Below are positions 26,556 through 35,404 of a stretch of 64,000 bases of DNA, piece after piece. The position numbers were made by a program, and so were the translations under genes. Each line of letters opens with the position of its first letter. Within the stretch, counting starts at the first letter, position 1. The notes under the pieces were generated by a model that was not told where the DNA came from, did not search any database, and worked only from the letters and a program-made list of their open reading frames with translations. Origin of the DNA: Dyadobacter chenhuakuii (GTDB lineage Bacteria; Bacteroidota; Bacteroidia; Cytophagales; Spirosomataceae); assembly GCF_023821985.2 (NCBI RefSeq), contig NZ_CP098805.1:3286001-3350000 (forward strand). Direction: 5' to 3'.

Positions 26556-27590
26556 TTACTCCACCATCACCCTGACAGATTTCTTCTTGCGCTCCTTATT
26601 TTGGAAATGCACGATATACATTCCCGACGCCAGCTCCTCGACAGGATGGATGAAGATTTTATCAGAAGCCACTATCTCCGCCGAAATATTCACATCCCGC
26701 CCCCACATATTAAATAGCCGGAGCGACGATTTATCCACGTTTTCAGCACGTAATGTGATCATTTTCCGAGTTGCCGGATTGGGCGCGACTACAACCTCTC
26801 CCGTTTTCAGTTCAGATACACCATCACGGATCATTATCTCGTGAATACGCACCTTACCCTGCCCGTTCCGGAACCGCATTTCGAAGTTGGAAAGTTTATT
26901 AGCAGCATATAAGGAATTGCCTGGATAAGCGGGACTATTGAGGCTTACCGGCTCATTATTAACCCATAAATCGTAACTCCCCGGCAGGGCGTTGTAGGTG
27001 ACAGCATGAGTGGAGGACAGTTTGTAAGCCAGTATTTTCTTTGAATTATTCAGGACCCAGGTCAATGTAACCTGCTTCTTTTTGGGGATAACCTTACTGG
27101 TGTTTTGCGTTGCGAAGTCCTTGATACTAAACCCACCATCCTGAAAATTAAGCGAGAACTTTCCGAACATCAATGCATTGCCCGGAAAGGAATGGTTATC
27201 AGGATTAAAATTTTCACCCACATAAAAATACATCGCATTCAGCGCCGCCGACTGCACAGATTCAGCGCTGAGGGTGATCTGGATAAATAATGTTTCCGGG
27301 TTCGGCTTAAATGGTGTCGCCCGCAAAACTCTTATAATCCCACCCGTCGCAGAATCCTCCTGCGTCCGCACGAGATCCATATAGTTTTTGGAAAATTTAG
27401 AAAAAGAAAGCTCAGGAACCGTCTCAACAATATGGCTAAACTGTCCGGAATCAGGATCAGCACTGACATAAGGCCCCGATTTCGAAAAATCCTGGTGAAA
27501 ATAAATAGTCTGCGCCAATGCACATTGAAACAGCGCCGACCACAAAACAGCTGCCAAAACGCTCAAAAAAGAAATAAAATGTGACGTCAT
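26556..27590 (-). CDS. Secreted protein with type IX secretion (T9SS) sorting domain
   Basis: A 344-residue exported protein. A signal peptide (residues 1-26, ending ALAQ) precedes a beta-rich region of about 240 residues that I do not recognise. Aromatic and Asn-rich strands such as MYFYVGENFNPDNHSF and YDLWVNNEPVSL look like a carbohydrate-binding or jelly-roll fold, but that is only an impression. The last 75 residues are a T9SS type A sorting domain: VVVAPNPATRKMITLR, SLRLFNMWGRDV and ASGMYIVHFQNKERKKKSVRVMVE. This targets the protein to the outer surface for T9SS export and cleavage. It follows the sulfatase gene by 69 bp on the same strand, so a joint role in attacking a sulfated polymer is plausible. 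Confidence 0.85.
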   Translation of the reverse strand: MTSHFISFLSVLAAVLWSALFQCALAQTIYFHQDFSKSGPYVSADPDSGQFSHIVETVPELSFSKFSKNYMDLVRTQEDSATGGIIRVLRATPFKPNPETLFIQITLSAESVQSAALNAMYFYVGENFNPDNHSFPGNALMFGKFSLNFQDGGFSIKDFATQNTSKVIPKKKQVTLTWVLNNSKKILAYKLSSTHAVTYNALPGSYDLWVNNEPVSLNSPAYPGNSLYAANKLSNFEMRFRNGQGKVRIHEIMIRDGVSELKTGEVVVAPNPATRKMITLRAENVDKSSLRLFNMWGRDVNISAEIVASDKIFIHPVEELASGMYIVHFQNKERKKKSVRVMVE

Positions 27591-27659
27591 AAAACATGGG
27601 TTTTATGTGTTTAGACGTCAGGTCTTAGTAATGGTCACAAAGTATTTTTGGGAAATTTT

Positions 27660-29231
27660 TTATCGGCTCCTTTCAGCCTCCCTAATCTTTGCCAACTCCC
27701 CTGCCATAGCCTTTACTTTCGCGGGATATTTGGTTGCCAGGTTTGTTTTTTCTCCCAGATCTTTGCTTAAATCGTAAAGTTGAGGGGATGCGTTATTTCC
27801 GGTTTCTGTGTTTGTCAGTTCCTGGATCGCTTTGCCTTCTCTTGGCTCAATGTATTTCCAGTTTTCCCTGGTGATAGACAATGCTCCGCCTTGTTTGATG
27901 AGATACGGCCTGCCGATTTTTGATTTTCCCAGGATGGCATCCATGGTATTGAAACTGTCCGGGGCATCATCGACTTCCATTTTTTGCTGGAAATAATGAG
28001 CGAATGATGCGAGCAGATCGATCTGGCAGATCAATGCGTCCGAAACAGTGCCTGGTTTGATCGCCTGCGGCCAGCGCGCGAGCCATGGCACGCGGCTTCC
28101 ACCTTCAAAAGCGCTATATTTTCCACCTCTTAACACGCCCGCAGGTTTGTGCCCCTGAGCCAGTTCAACCGCTTTATCCGCATAACCGTCGTCCAGAACG
28201 GGACCATTGTCACTTGAAAAGATAATCAGCGTATTTTCAGTCAGCTTCAATTCATCCAGCTTTTTAAGTATTTCGCTTACCGTCCAATCCATTTGCAGGA
28301 TCACGTCGCCGCGCAAGCCCATCTGGCTTTTTCCTTTGAACTGGCTGCTTGGCATTCTCGGAACGTGGATGTCATTCAATGAGAAATACAGGAAAAACGG
28401 GTTCTTTTGGTTTTCCTCGATGAACTGTTCCGCTTTGCTCAAAAACACATGTGCAATTTCCTCATCCGTCCAGCGGGTCTGCTTCCCGCCCGTCATCCAT
28501 CCAATGCGACCAATTCCATTCACGATGGTGTTATTATGCCCGTGATTCGGCGAGGCAGGTAATTTCAAAAGTTCAGGATTTTCCAGACCTGTGGGCTCAT
28601 TGCCTATTTTTTTGGAATAGTCCACTGCTATGGGATCCAATTTATCGAGTCCTTGTACATTTTGATCTTCGATAAAAACGGTGGGGACGCGGTCGGAGGT
28701 TGCGGGGAAAAAGTAAGCGTAGTCAAAGCCAGTTTCATTGGGGCCTTTGGTAATAGGTTCATTCCAATTGATCTGCTTGTTTTTTTCACCTAGTCCCAAA
28801 TGCCACTTTCCAACCGATGCCGTTTTGTATCCTGCATTTTGAAAGACCTTCGCCAAAGTGAGCCGGTCAGTAGGAATAATCAGAGACGCATCGCCCGGCA
28901 AAACGCCCGTCCCTTTCTGCCGCCAGGGATATTTTCCCGTTAACAATCCAAACCTTGAAGGCGTACAAGTCGCAGAGGTCGTATGCGCATTCGTGAAACG
29001 GATTCCTTCCTTCCCGATCCGGTCAATGCTGGGTGTCGAGATTTTTGTCGCGCCATAACTGCTCAAATCACCATAACCCACGTCATCCGCATAGATGAAA
29101 ATAACATTGGGTCTTTGCTGTTTTTTCTGAGCGAACAGCAGCCCTTGACTAACCAGTGTTACCGTTAGAAAAATGGCAAGAATACTTGGGGTCCGGAACA
29201 AATGCTTTTTTGTAATATTGGCAATACACAT
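27660..29231 (-). CDS. Arylsulfatase-type sulfatase
   Basis: A type I sulfatase of about 523 residues that hydrolyses sulfate esters of a glycan or small molecule. A signal peptide (TPSILAIFLTVTLVSQGLLFAQ) indicates export. The alkaline-phosphatase-like fold begins RPNVIFIYADDVGYGDLSSYG, the metal-binding aspartates. The catalytic motif CTPSR within TTSATCTPSRFGLLTGKYPWRQ holds the cysteine that a formylglycine-generating enzyme must convert; none is encoded in the window. FSSDNGPVLDDGY holds further metal ligands. The frame extends to 29423, but I chose ATG 29231 since the extra residues lack any export signal and overlap the divergent gene, which begins only 14 bp away. Confidence 0.93.
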   Translation of the reverse strand: MCIANITKKHLFRTPSILAIFLTVTLVSQGLLFAQKKQQRPNVIFIYADDVGYGDLSSYGATKISTPSIDRIGKEGIRFTNAHTTSATCTPSRFGLLTGKYPWRQKGTGVLPGDASLIIPTDRLTLAKVFQNAGYKTASVGKWHLGLGEKNKQINWNEPITKGPNETGFDYAYFFPATSDRVPTVFIEDQNVQGLDKLDPIAVDYSKKIGNEPTGLENPELLKLPASPNHGHNNTIVNGIGRIGWMTGGKQTRWTDEEIAHVFLSKAEQFIEENQKNPFFLYFSLNDIHVPRMPSSQFKGKSQMGLRGDVILQMDWTVSEILKKLDELKLTENTLIIFSSDNGPVLDDGYADKAVELAQGHKPAGVLRGGKYSAFEGGSRVPWLARWPQAIKPGTVSDALICQIDLLASFAHYFQQKMEVDDAPDSFNTMDAILGKSKIGRPYLIKQGGALSITRENWKYIEPREGKAIQELTNTETGNNASPQLYDLSKDLGEKTNLATKYPAKVKAMAGELAKIREAERSR

Positions 29232-29245
29232 ACTATGATAAGTCA

Positions 29246-29695
29246 ATGAATAATCCTTTTTATGAGTTTGACTCGCTGAATAATGCAACGCGATTTGATT
29301 TTTTAAGCATTGGCAAGAAAGAAATTCACAAAGCCGTAATTTATAGTCAAACTGCCGATCCTCAAATTTTCTTTCTGAGTCTTGCCAATGTTTTACAAGA
29401 CGACTCATTGGATTTTGTAACAATCAGTAATAATGGCGATTTAAAAGTTGTAATGGCAACCGTCGTCCAGACATTAATGACATTTCTTGACGTTTATCCG
29501 ACGGCGATGATCGCTTTTACGGGTAACACGCCTTCTAGATCACGCTTGTATAATATTCTAATAGGTCAGGAGCTCGGTCAAGCATCAGCAAGTTTTAAAC
29601 TATTCGGTATAAAAGGAGACCACATCGAGTCATTCGCACCTGATAGATGCTATGACAGCTTTCTTGTTATGCTTAAAAATGTTAATATTGAATAA
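29246..29695 (+). CDS. Small cytoplasmic protein, resembles DUF6934 family
   Basis: A 149-residue protein with no signal or membrane segment. It looks like the small Bacteroidota-only family I know as DUF6934: an N-terminal YEFDS then RFDFLSIGKKEIHKAVIY, a central SLDFVTISNNGDLKVVMATVVQ and TPSRSRLYNILIGQ. The biochemical function of that family is not established. It is followed 12 bp later by a 53-residue gene, a pairing that recalls small two-gene modules. It is divergent from the sulfatase, starting 14 bp from its start codon. I rate the family call as moderate and propose no activity. Confidence 0.75.
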   Translation: MNNPFYEFDSLNNATRFDFLSIGKKEIHKAVIYSQTADPQIFFLSLANVLQDDSLDFVTISNNGDLKVVMATVVQTLMTFLDVYPTAMIAFTGNTPSRSRLYNILIGQELGQASASFKLFGIKGDHIESFAPDRCYDSFLVMLKNVNIE

Positions 29696-29707
29696 AAAAA
29701 ATAAATT

Positions 29708-29869
29708 ATGGCAACTACACACAAAGACAAGGCTGCAACCGTCACTCCTTTCAAAAAAAAGAATTTAGGACCTTTTGCAACAGAGAAAGAAGCTTCGGAT
29801 GCGAAAAACGGAGAACTTTGGGAAAGGATTTCTAAAATGAATGTTAAGGAATTTGTTAAAAATCACTGA
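29708..29869 (+). CDS. Small basic protein, partner of the upstream gene
   Basis: A 53-residue open frame, ATG 29708 to TGA 29869, with a lysine-rich N-terminus (THKDKAATVTPFKKKNLG) and a helical, charged C-terminal half ending VKEFVKNH. It starts 12 bp after the previous stop codon, and a strong terminator follows 11 bp after its own stop, so the two genes form a tight unit. No family is recognised. The size and position suit a small binding partner or antitoxin-like protein, but nothing in the sequence shows this. Codon use looks normal for the region. Confidence 0.6.
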   Translation: MATTHKDKAATVTPFKKKNLGPFATEKEASDAKNGELWERISKMNVKEFVKNH

Positions 29870-29880
29870 CAGTAATAGAC

Positions 29881-29923
29881 AAAAATAAGACCTGCCAAAG
29901 CAAATCTGGCAGGTCTTATTTTT
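29881..29923. terminator. Bidirectional intrinsic terminator
   Basis: A perfect 17-bp inverted repeat (29881-29897 with 29907-29923) with a 9-base loop. The GC-rich centre GACCTGCCA/TGGCAGGTC is flanked by A-rich and T-rich ends. It separates the small plus-strand gene pair from the convergent GH5-like gene and would stop both. Confidence 0.9.
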
Positions 29924-29937
29924 TAACTCAACCTGAG

Positions 29938-31095
29938 TTACTTCGCCGCAGTCAAGCTTTTTATCAACTCAACTTCATCCTTCTTATAAGGCGTTCCGTC
30001 TTTGCGGAAGATGTCGTGGAACCAGAGGTCGGGTTCTTTGGTGTAAGTTTTTTTCCAGCTATCCCATGGGTAGATCGTTTGCGATTTGCCGTCTACAAGT
30101 CCCCAGTTGATGGCGCCAACATTGTACTTCTTGGCGATAGGCAACGATCCTTTGAAGAAACTGCCATTTCCACGTGACATATACTCTGTGCAAATCATCG
30201 GGCGGCCGTATTGCTGCAACTGCTTGATACGCTTCTCAAAATCTGCTGCGTCTTCGTAATTATGAAAAGTAACAATGTCCGATTGGTCGATCATTACTTT
30301 TTCAATTGGCTTTAAAGTCTCTTGAGAAGTCCAGTCACCATTCCAGACTCCCGCTGTCAATGGTTGCGAAGGGTTCACGGACCGTGCCCAAACGAATGCT
30401 TTTGACAGCAATGGGATCACATAATCCACTTTGTTAGGCAATTCAACTTTGCCGTAAGAGCTTGTATTCGGGTTATCCGGCTCGTTCCAAATGTCCCAGG
30501 CCAGCACCCTGTTATCGTTTGCAAAAGCAGCGACTGTGCCTTTTACATATCTTTCCAAACGCGGATATTGCGTACTGTCTTTCAGTGCATTAAGCCCCGG
30601 GCTCTGCACCCAGCCTGAGTTATGGACGCCTGGTTTTGGTGCACGTTGTTTTCCCAGCTTAGGAAACGGGTCCCAGCAGGAATCGAATAATACAAACAAT
30701 GGCTTTATCTTATGTTTTTCTGCAATGTCCAAAAACACGTCCAACCGCTGCACAAAGCCAGCAGAATCTTCCTGGAACAACAAATCGTGCAGATAAACCC
30801 GCATCGTGTTCATGCCGATATCAGCTGCCCAGCCAAGCTCCTTATTGATGGTGGCTGTGTCAAAATCGGCCGCCTGGAACATTTCGAGCTGGTTAATGGC
30901 GGTGCTGGGCAGGAAATCGGCACCTACCAGCCAACCTTGTTTAGCATACCATTCGTTTGCCTGCTCCTTGGTCCAAATCTCGCGCGTATCCTTTTGCTCC
31001 GTTGCGGCGCTTTCATCTTTCCGCTCTTTTTTCGCACAGTTTTGAAATGAAAGGCAAATAAGGATCGCCCAGACTGTCGTTTTTAAAAATTTCAT
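29938..31095 (-). CDS. GH5-like (cellulase-family) glycoside hydrolase lipoprotein
   Basis: A 385-residue TIM-barrel hydrolase of the cellulase/mannanase superfamily. A lipoprotein signal (LICLSFQNC, Cys 20) anchors it to the envelope. NTMRVYLHDLLFQED is an early barrel strand. The acid/base glutamate is in VLAWDIWNEPDNP near residue 190 and the probable nucleophile is in MICTEYMSRGNGSFF near 297; WDPFPKLG and INWGLVDGK are other conserved positions. Substrate specificity cannot be told from sequence. It is the last gene of a minus-strand series running from locus 3, with a hairpin in the 122-bp gap to the preceding gene, so it may have its own promoter. Confidence 0.87.
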   Translation of the reverse strand: MKFLKTTVWAILICLSFQNCAKKERKDESAATEQKDTREIWTKEQANEWYAKQGWLVGADFLPSTAINQLEMFQAADFDTATINKELGWAADIGMNTMRVYLHDLLFQEDSAGFVQRLDVFLDIAEKHKIKPLFVLFDSCWDPFPKLGKQRAPKPGVHNSGWVQSPGLNALKDSTQYPRLERYVKGTVAAFANDNRVLAWDIWNEPDNPNTSSYGKVELPNKVDYVIPLLSKAFVWARSVNPSQPLTAGVWNGDWTSQETLKPIEKVMIDQSDIVTFHNYEDAADFEKRIKQLQQYGRPMICTEYMSRGNGSFFKGSLPIAKKYNVGAINWGLVDGKSQTIYPWDSWKKTYTKEPDLWFHDIFRKDGTPYKKDEVELIKSLTAAK

Positions 31096-31131
31096 TCAGT
31101 TAAGGATTTTGTTTATAATTATTTAAAAGAC

Positions 31132-31162
31132 GCGCAGCAGCCTTTTCTACACTTGGCTGCGC
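31132..31162 (-). terminator. Probable terminator of the large secreted-protein gene
   Basis: A 7-bp perfect GC-rich stem (31132-31138 with 31156-31162, GCGCAGC/GCTGCGC) with a 17-base loop that can pair further. On the minus strand it is followed by GTCTTTTAAAT. It lies 56 bases after the upstream gene's stop. Confidence 0.5.
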
Positions 31163-31217
31163 ATGAAGAATTTCCGGTCAGCTATTTTTCTACGTTACCA
31201 GTTATCTTAAAAGTATG

Positions 31218-33293
31218 CTATTCAAGCCATACTATTTGCGTAAATGCGCCATTAGCAGCCACATCCCAAACTTCCACGCGCACCCATTTCCTGTTTTTCA
31301 AATTTTTGGTAAATGTAAATGACTTCTCTCCAAATGCTTCCGTATCATTCAAATTGATCACATCGTGAAAAACCTCTTTTCCATCCCCGGAAATCACTTC
31401 CGCCCGGTTCAATGGAAATGTCCATTTCGCATTTAATCTAATCTCAACATTCCCTTTCGCATCGACTTTCGTTGTTTCTCCGGAAGTGGCATTATTTACT
31501 GTAAACTTCGGCAAAAGTACTTCTCCCGTCGAGACAAAGAACTTGCCTTTTTCCATTGCGTCCAGTAAAGGTTGCCAGCCATCTTCAAATTGCGGCATAT
31601 GATCGAGCTGCATATAATTCACATTCAAATGACCATACAATTCATAATTTGGCTCAATTCGGAACAGATCTGCCTCGGCGATCACATATTTTTTCTGTCC
31701 CCAATTGGCCATATCGTCCATCAGGTCCAGGACGCGTTTGCCTAATTTTGGCTGGGATAGATCCGCAGGCATTGCCTTCCAGGCGGCACCCAGGAATCGG
31801 TCCGACTTATAAAAAGCTTCATCTTTATATTTGTCAGGAAAGCCGGTTGAGCCTTTTGTTCTTGCATGGGCAGTCCAGGCGAGGCCTTTTTCCAGTTCCA
31901 GCAGCTTTAACATTTCTTCCTTATTGCCTATGCGGTAAAGCTTTCCATATTCCGCATTTTCTTCAACAAATGGCTGGTTTTTCTCCCGCGACATGAGCCA
32001 GTAAACAGGTTTTGGGAAAATATTCATCCAATGTCCACCAAAGAAATTGTTCGGCTCCTCACCGGGCAGAAGCAGGAAATTACCATCCGAAAGCCGCTTG
32101 CATTCTTCAAACATCATCTTCAATTCGGGCCAGCGCTTCGCTTCGGGTCCGCGTGGACTTCCCGGGCCGTGAAATTCTCCAAGATGAACAATGTTAACGC
32201 CTGTGTTGCGGAATGCCTTTACGAAACCGGGCATTTCCGGCATGGGCCTCCGCGTAAGCACCTCATCCACATGCTCCTGGTGAAAGTGGCTGGACATGGT
32301 GTAATAGCCGGGCAGCGGTTCATAAGTATCATTATGCGTGAACGCTTCGACCTTTTCGAGCACTTTTCCATCCTTTTCTGCACTCAGTAGGCAGAAGAAA
32401 TTGTATCGCTGCTGTGTTTTTGGCGGCGCATTGAACCATGGAACCCACCGGCGGTCGCCCAGTAAGTCATGCCGCAGGCCTATGCCAAAACCCGGAAACT
32501 GGTTCCGATAATTGTTTCCATACCAAATGTGTTCGAGGTTATAAGCATTGTCCAGCGGGTAAAAAAACTGGTGCGGCGCTGGAAAAACAGCCAGACTGCC
32601 TTCTTTTCCTTCTCCGATAATGGTGCGATATTTTACGGCCATCATATTCACTGTGTCCATCCTGTCAACGGCCCTGCTCCTGACATTGTTCTCAGTATCC
32701 GACCAAAACAATTTTTCCCAGGGCGTCTGCTGGCTCACCAATCCCGCATCATAAACCACCGCCAGCGAATCCACATCGGTGGCCATGACAGCCGCAACAT
32801 TCATTAGCGGACTGCCATTGTAAAGGGTAAAATTGTATGAACCCGAAAATGGCCCTGCCATGGCGCCAGAGACAATAATCTCGGTCTGAGAACCCGAGGA
32901 AACGACCTTCACGCCCGTTTTATCCAGCTTAACCGGATAAGTTTTGTAAGGCAGATAAGCCGTTTTGTCAAAGAAAATATTCCAGCCGTTCTGCGAAACA
33001 AGATCACGTTTGCCAACCGTCAGGATGACGGCCGGATCCAGGTTTTTAACAATGGTTTTGTAGGCATTGTTTTTGCCCATCAACAGGCCGTTGATAATGG
33101 GCTGTCCTTTGCTAAGATCAATGATAATTTTCCCGGATTCCGCATTGCCTGCGGGCCATTCTATGTGCAGCAAATTGCCTTCATTCGTTACTTTCACTCC
33201 TTTCTTTTTATCGAAACCAGCCAAATCAACAGGGATTTGAGCATGAGCACATAGGTTGGAAAAGACAAAAAGGAACAACAGGACTTTACGCAT
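31218..33293 (-). CDS. Large secreted protein, possible PHP-like metallohydrolase
   Basis: A 691-residue exported protein (signal peptide ending AHAQ). The first half is beta-rich with no family I recognise. The second half has scattered histidines and acidic residues resembling the CehA/McbA-type PHP metallohydrolases: MSSHFHQEHVDEVL, GVNIVHLGEFHG and LLLPGEEPNNFFGGHWMNIF, with AWTAHARTKGSTGF and YVIAEADLF later. These could form a multi-metal site, but the motif spacing is not canonical. The last about 110 residues look like an immunoglobulin- or beta-sandwich-type domain. The gene follows the isomerase gene by 11 bp and belongs to the same unit. Function is unknown; a hydrolase acting on a modified sugar is possible. 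Confidence 0.6.
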   Translation of the reverse strand: MRKVLLFLFVFSNLCAHAQIPVDLAGFDKKKGVKVTNEGNLLHIEWPAGNAESGKIIIDLSKGQPIINGLLMGKNNAYKTIVKNLDPAVILTVGKRDLVSQNGWNIFFDKTAYLPYKTYPVKLDKTGVKVVSSGSQTEIIVSGAMAGPFSGSYNFTLYNGSPLMNVAAVMATDVDSLAVVYDAGLVSQQTPWEKLFWSDTENNVRSRAVDRMDTVNMMAVKYRTIIGEGKEGSLAVFPAPHQFFYPLDNAYNLEHIWYGNNYRNQFPGFGIGLRHDLLGDRRWVPWFNAPPKTQQRYNFFCLLSAEKDGKVLEKVEAFTHNDTYEPLPGYYTMSSHFHQEHVDEVLTRRPMPEMPGFVKAFRNTGVNIVHLGEFHGPGSPRGPEAKRWPELKMMFEECKRLSDGNFLLLPGEEPNNFFGGHWMNIFPKPVYWLMSREKNQPFVEENAEYGKLYRIGNKEEMLKLLELEKGLAWTAHARTKGSTGFPDKYKDEAFYKSDRFLGAAWKAMPADLSQPKLGKRVLDLMDDMANWGQKKYVIAEADLFRIEPNYELYGHLNVNYMQLDHMPQFEDGWQPLLDAMEKGKFFVSTGEVLLPKFTVNNATSGETTKVDAKGNVEIRLNAKWTFPLNRAEVISGDGKEVFHDVINLNDTEAFGEKSFTFTKNLKNRKWVRVEVWDVAANGAFTQIVWLE

Positions 33294-33304
33294 AAGGCAA
33301 AATT

Positions 33305-34153
33305 TTAAGAGAACATTTTTTTATAAAAGGCCAAACCTTCCTCGGCCAGTTCATCGGCACTATTAGCAAGCGGACGCCAGATGCAAGCGGCACGCGCAAG
33401 CTCCTTGGAAGGCTGACCGAAAGTTTCAATCACAACAGCACCGTCATAGCCGATCCCGACCAATGCATCCCGGATCTCCTCCCATTCCAAATGTCCGGTC
33501 CCAGGCGTCCCACGATCACTTTCGTTACCCTGGACATGGCATAGCAAGTCCTTCCCAATCTTCCTTACCGAAGCAGGAATGTCTTTTTCTTCAATGTTGG
33601 AATGGAATGTATCCAGAACGATTTTGAGGTTCGGGCTCGCCACTTCCTGCACAATGGAAAGTGCCTGATCAACCGTGTTGACCATGTCTGTCTCAAAGCG
33701 GTTAAGCGGCTCCAGACCAACGACAACGCCATAATCCGCAGCAATTTGTCCAATCTCAACGAGTGTTTCAATACACCAGGCACGTTCCTGTTTTTTCTGC
33801 TCATCCGAAACGATCCTCGTCTTCCCGACAGCGGAATAAACCGGCCCTCCGAAGATAGGGCTGCCTACATTTTGTGCAATTTTAATGCAGTCGATAATGT
33901 ATTGTTTCCCCAGCTGCCGATGCAATGGCTCGGTGCTGGAAATGTCCCGCTCCGGCCCGAAAGCGCCGCTGATGGTAATTTTCAAATCCAGGTCTCGGGC
34001 GACGGTTTTTATTAATTCCCAATCGATAATGTCTGTTGCTTCCACGGCTATTTCAATAATGTCATAGCCCATGTTTTTAACCTTGGTAAGGAGGTCAATG
34101 TTCTGCGTTGAGAATGGGGAAACCCATATAAATGTGCTTGCTCCGAATAGCAT
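33305..34153 (-). CDS. Sugar phosphate isomerase/epimerase family protein (ketose 3-epimerase-like)
   Basis: A TIM-barrel protein of about 282 residues of the xylose-isomerase-like superfamily. The four metal ligands typical of tagatose/psicose 3-epimerases can be placed: Glu in VVVGLEPLNRFE, Asp and His in LKIVLDTFHSNIEE, His in LLCHVQGNESDRGTPGTGHL, and Glu in GAVVIETFG. ESDRGTPGTGH is the conserved loop. I chose ATG 34153 (MLFGASTFIW), the usual N-terminus of the family; the longer frame to 34213 overlaps the previous gene. It follows the Gfo/Idh gene by 37 bp, a pairing seen in keto-sugar pathways. It is cytoplasmic. Confidence 0.88.
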   Translation of the reverse strand: MLFGASTFIWVSPFSTQNIDLLTKVKNMGYDIIEIAVEATDIIDWELIKTVARDLDLKITISGAFGPERDISSTEPLHRQLGKQYIIDCIKIAQNVGSPIFGGPVYSAVGKTRIVSDEQKKQERAWCIETLVEIGQIAADYGVVVGLEPLNRFETDMVNTVDQALSIVQEVASPNLKIVLDTFHSNIEEKDIPASVRKIGKDLLCHVQGNESDRGTPGTGHLEWEEIRDALVGIGYDGAVVIETFGQPSKELARAACIWRPLANSADELAEEGLAFYKKMFS

Positions 34154-34190
34154 TGGAGGAATGTTAGTGGTGAGTATTGAATGTGAGGTG

Positions 34191-35309
34191 TTACGCCTCG
34201 AAGCTCGGCACATTGACCCTTATGCCGCCATTCATGGCAGATTCATGGGCGCATATGCCTGCGCAAGTGTAATTCGCTGCTAATGCTGCGTCAACCGCAG
34301 AATCGCGGCCTTCAACGATGGCGGCTACGAATTCCTGCACCAAATGCGGGTGTGATCCGCCGTGGCCTGCACCCTGGAGGAAGGAAACGTGGTTTGGATC
34401 GTCTATTTTTTCACGTTTTGTGAAATGTTTGATTGGTTCGATCAAAAGTTCGTCTGTATCGGGCACATCAATGCGTTTTGCATTTTCGCCGCCGTCGAAG
34501 ATGATGTGGCTTTCATCTTGCAATTGCTCCCATTCAAAGGACATTTTGGTGCCGTAAACGTCATAACTCTCACGATACTGACGCACAACGTCGAACAATG
34601 AACGCGTTGCTTCTGCAACTACGTCCGAATTTTTTAGCGTAAATGTTGCTGTTTCCACTGCAAACGGCGACCCGTAACGACTTGCCAGATCTTCGCTTAA
34701 CCGGCCTGATCCGTGACATACAACGGTTTCGGCAATGGTGTTGTTGATTTTTAAGAGCGGGGAAATGGCGTGGGTGCCGTTCAGCATGGGTGGGTATCCT
34801 TTCCAATATTCGCCCCAGCCTTCCATGCTCATATCCTGAATGTGGGATCCGCGGACAAACTGAATACGACCTAGTTCGCCCGTTTCTGCCAGTTTCAACC
34901 CATATAAAAATTCACGCGTATAAAGCGCGGTTTCCATCATCATATACACCTTTCCGGAGCGGCGCTTGGCTTCGACAATCGCTGTGCAATCTTCCAGGGT
35001 CATGGCCATAGGGATGGTGCACGCGGTGTGTTTTCCAGCATTTAGCGATGCCAATGTCATTTTCGCGTGCTCGGGAACAGGTGTTACGACGTGGATGGCA
35101 TCTACATCTTCCTGCTTAGGAACATCTTCAAAATGTTCGAAAACCAGATTTGGGTCGAGATTGAATTTGGCAGTCAGTTCGTCACGGGTTTCTTTGCTGC
35201 GCGTACAAATTCCTACGGCTTTAATGTTCGGGTGACTTTGGTAAATGGGGATAAATTCTTTTCCAAAACCCATTCCAACAATAACGACTGTGATTTGCTT
35301 CTGACTCAT
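34191..35309 (-). CDS. Gfo/Idh/MocA family oxidoreductase lacking the EKP motif
   Basis: A 372-residue NAD(P)-dependent oxidoreductase, cytoplasmic (no signal). The Rossmann motif ITVVIVGMGFGKEFI starts at residue 6, and AIHVVTPVPEHAKM follows near 72. At the position of the family EKP motif it has GKHTACTIPMAMTLEDC, so the catalytic lysine is not in its usual place. The C-terminal domain keeps METALYTREF, GELGRIQFVRGSHI and LNGTHAISPLL. The substitution may signal a different reaction or a subgroup with another base. The microsatellite at 35405-35464 and the palindrome array lie directly upstream, in its leader or promoter region. It is followed by the epimerase-like gene. Confidence 0.87.
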   Translation of the reverse strand: MSQKQITVVIVGMGFGKEFIPIYQSHPNIKAVGICTRSKETRDELTAKFNLDPNLVFEHFEDVPKQEDVDAIHVVTPVPEHAKMTLASLNAGKHTACTIPMAMTLEDCTAIVEAKRRSGKVYMMMETALYTREFLYGLKLAETGELGRIQFVRGSHIQDMSMEGWGEYWKGYPPMLNGTHAISPLLKINNTIAETVVCHGSGRLSEDLASRYGSPFAVETATFTLKNSDVVAEATRSLFDVVRQYRESYDVYGTKMSFEWEQLQDESHIIFDGGENAKRIDVPDTDELLIEPIKHFTKREKIDDPNHVSFLQGAGHGGSHPHLVQEFVAAIVEGRDSAVDAALAANYTCAGICAHESAMNGGIRVNVPSFEA

Positions 35310-35404
35310 TTTTGTTTTGTTTAGTTGTCTGTATTTTACTATGCCTCTCTGTCTGTGTCTGTATCTCTCTCTATTCTATCTGTATCTCTCTATCTCTATC
35401 TCTC
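35310..35404. other. Pyrimidine-rich stretch upstream of the oxidoreductase start
   Basis: About 95 bases rich in CT on the plus strand, with imperfect TCTG, TCTC and TATC runs that merge into the perfect microsatellite at 35405. No TAnnTTTG promoter is visible on the minus strand, so the oxidoreductase promoter must lie in or beyond the repeat. No gene is supported here. Confidence 0.6.
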
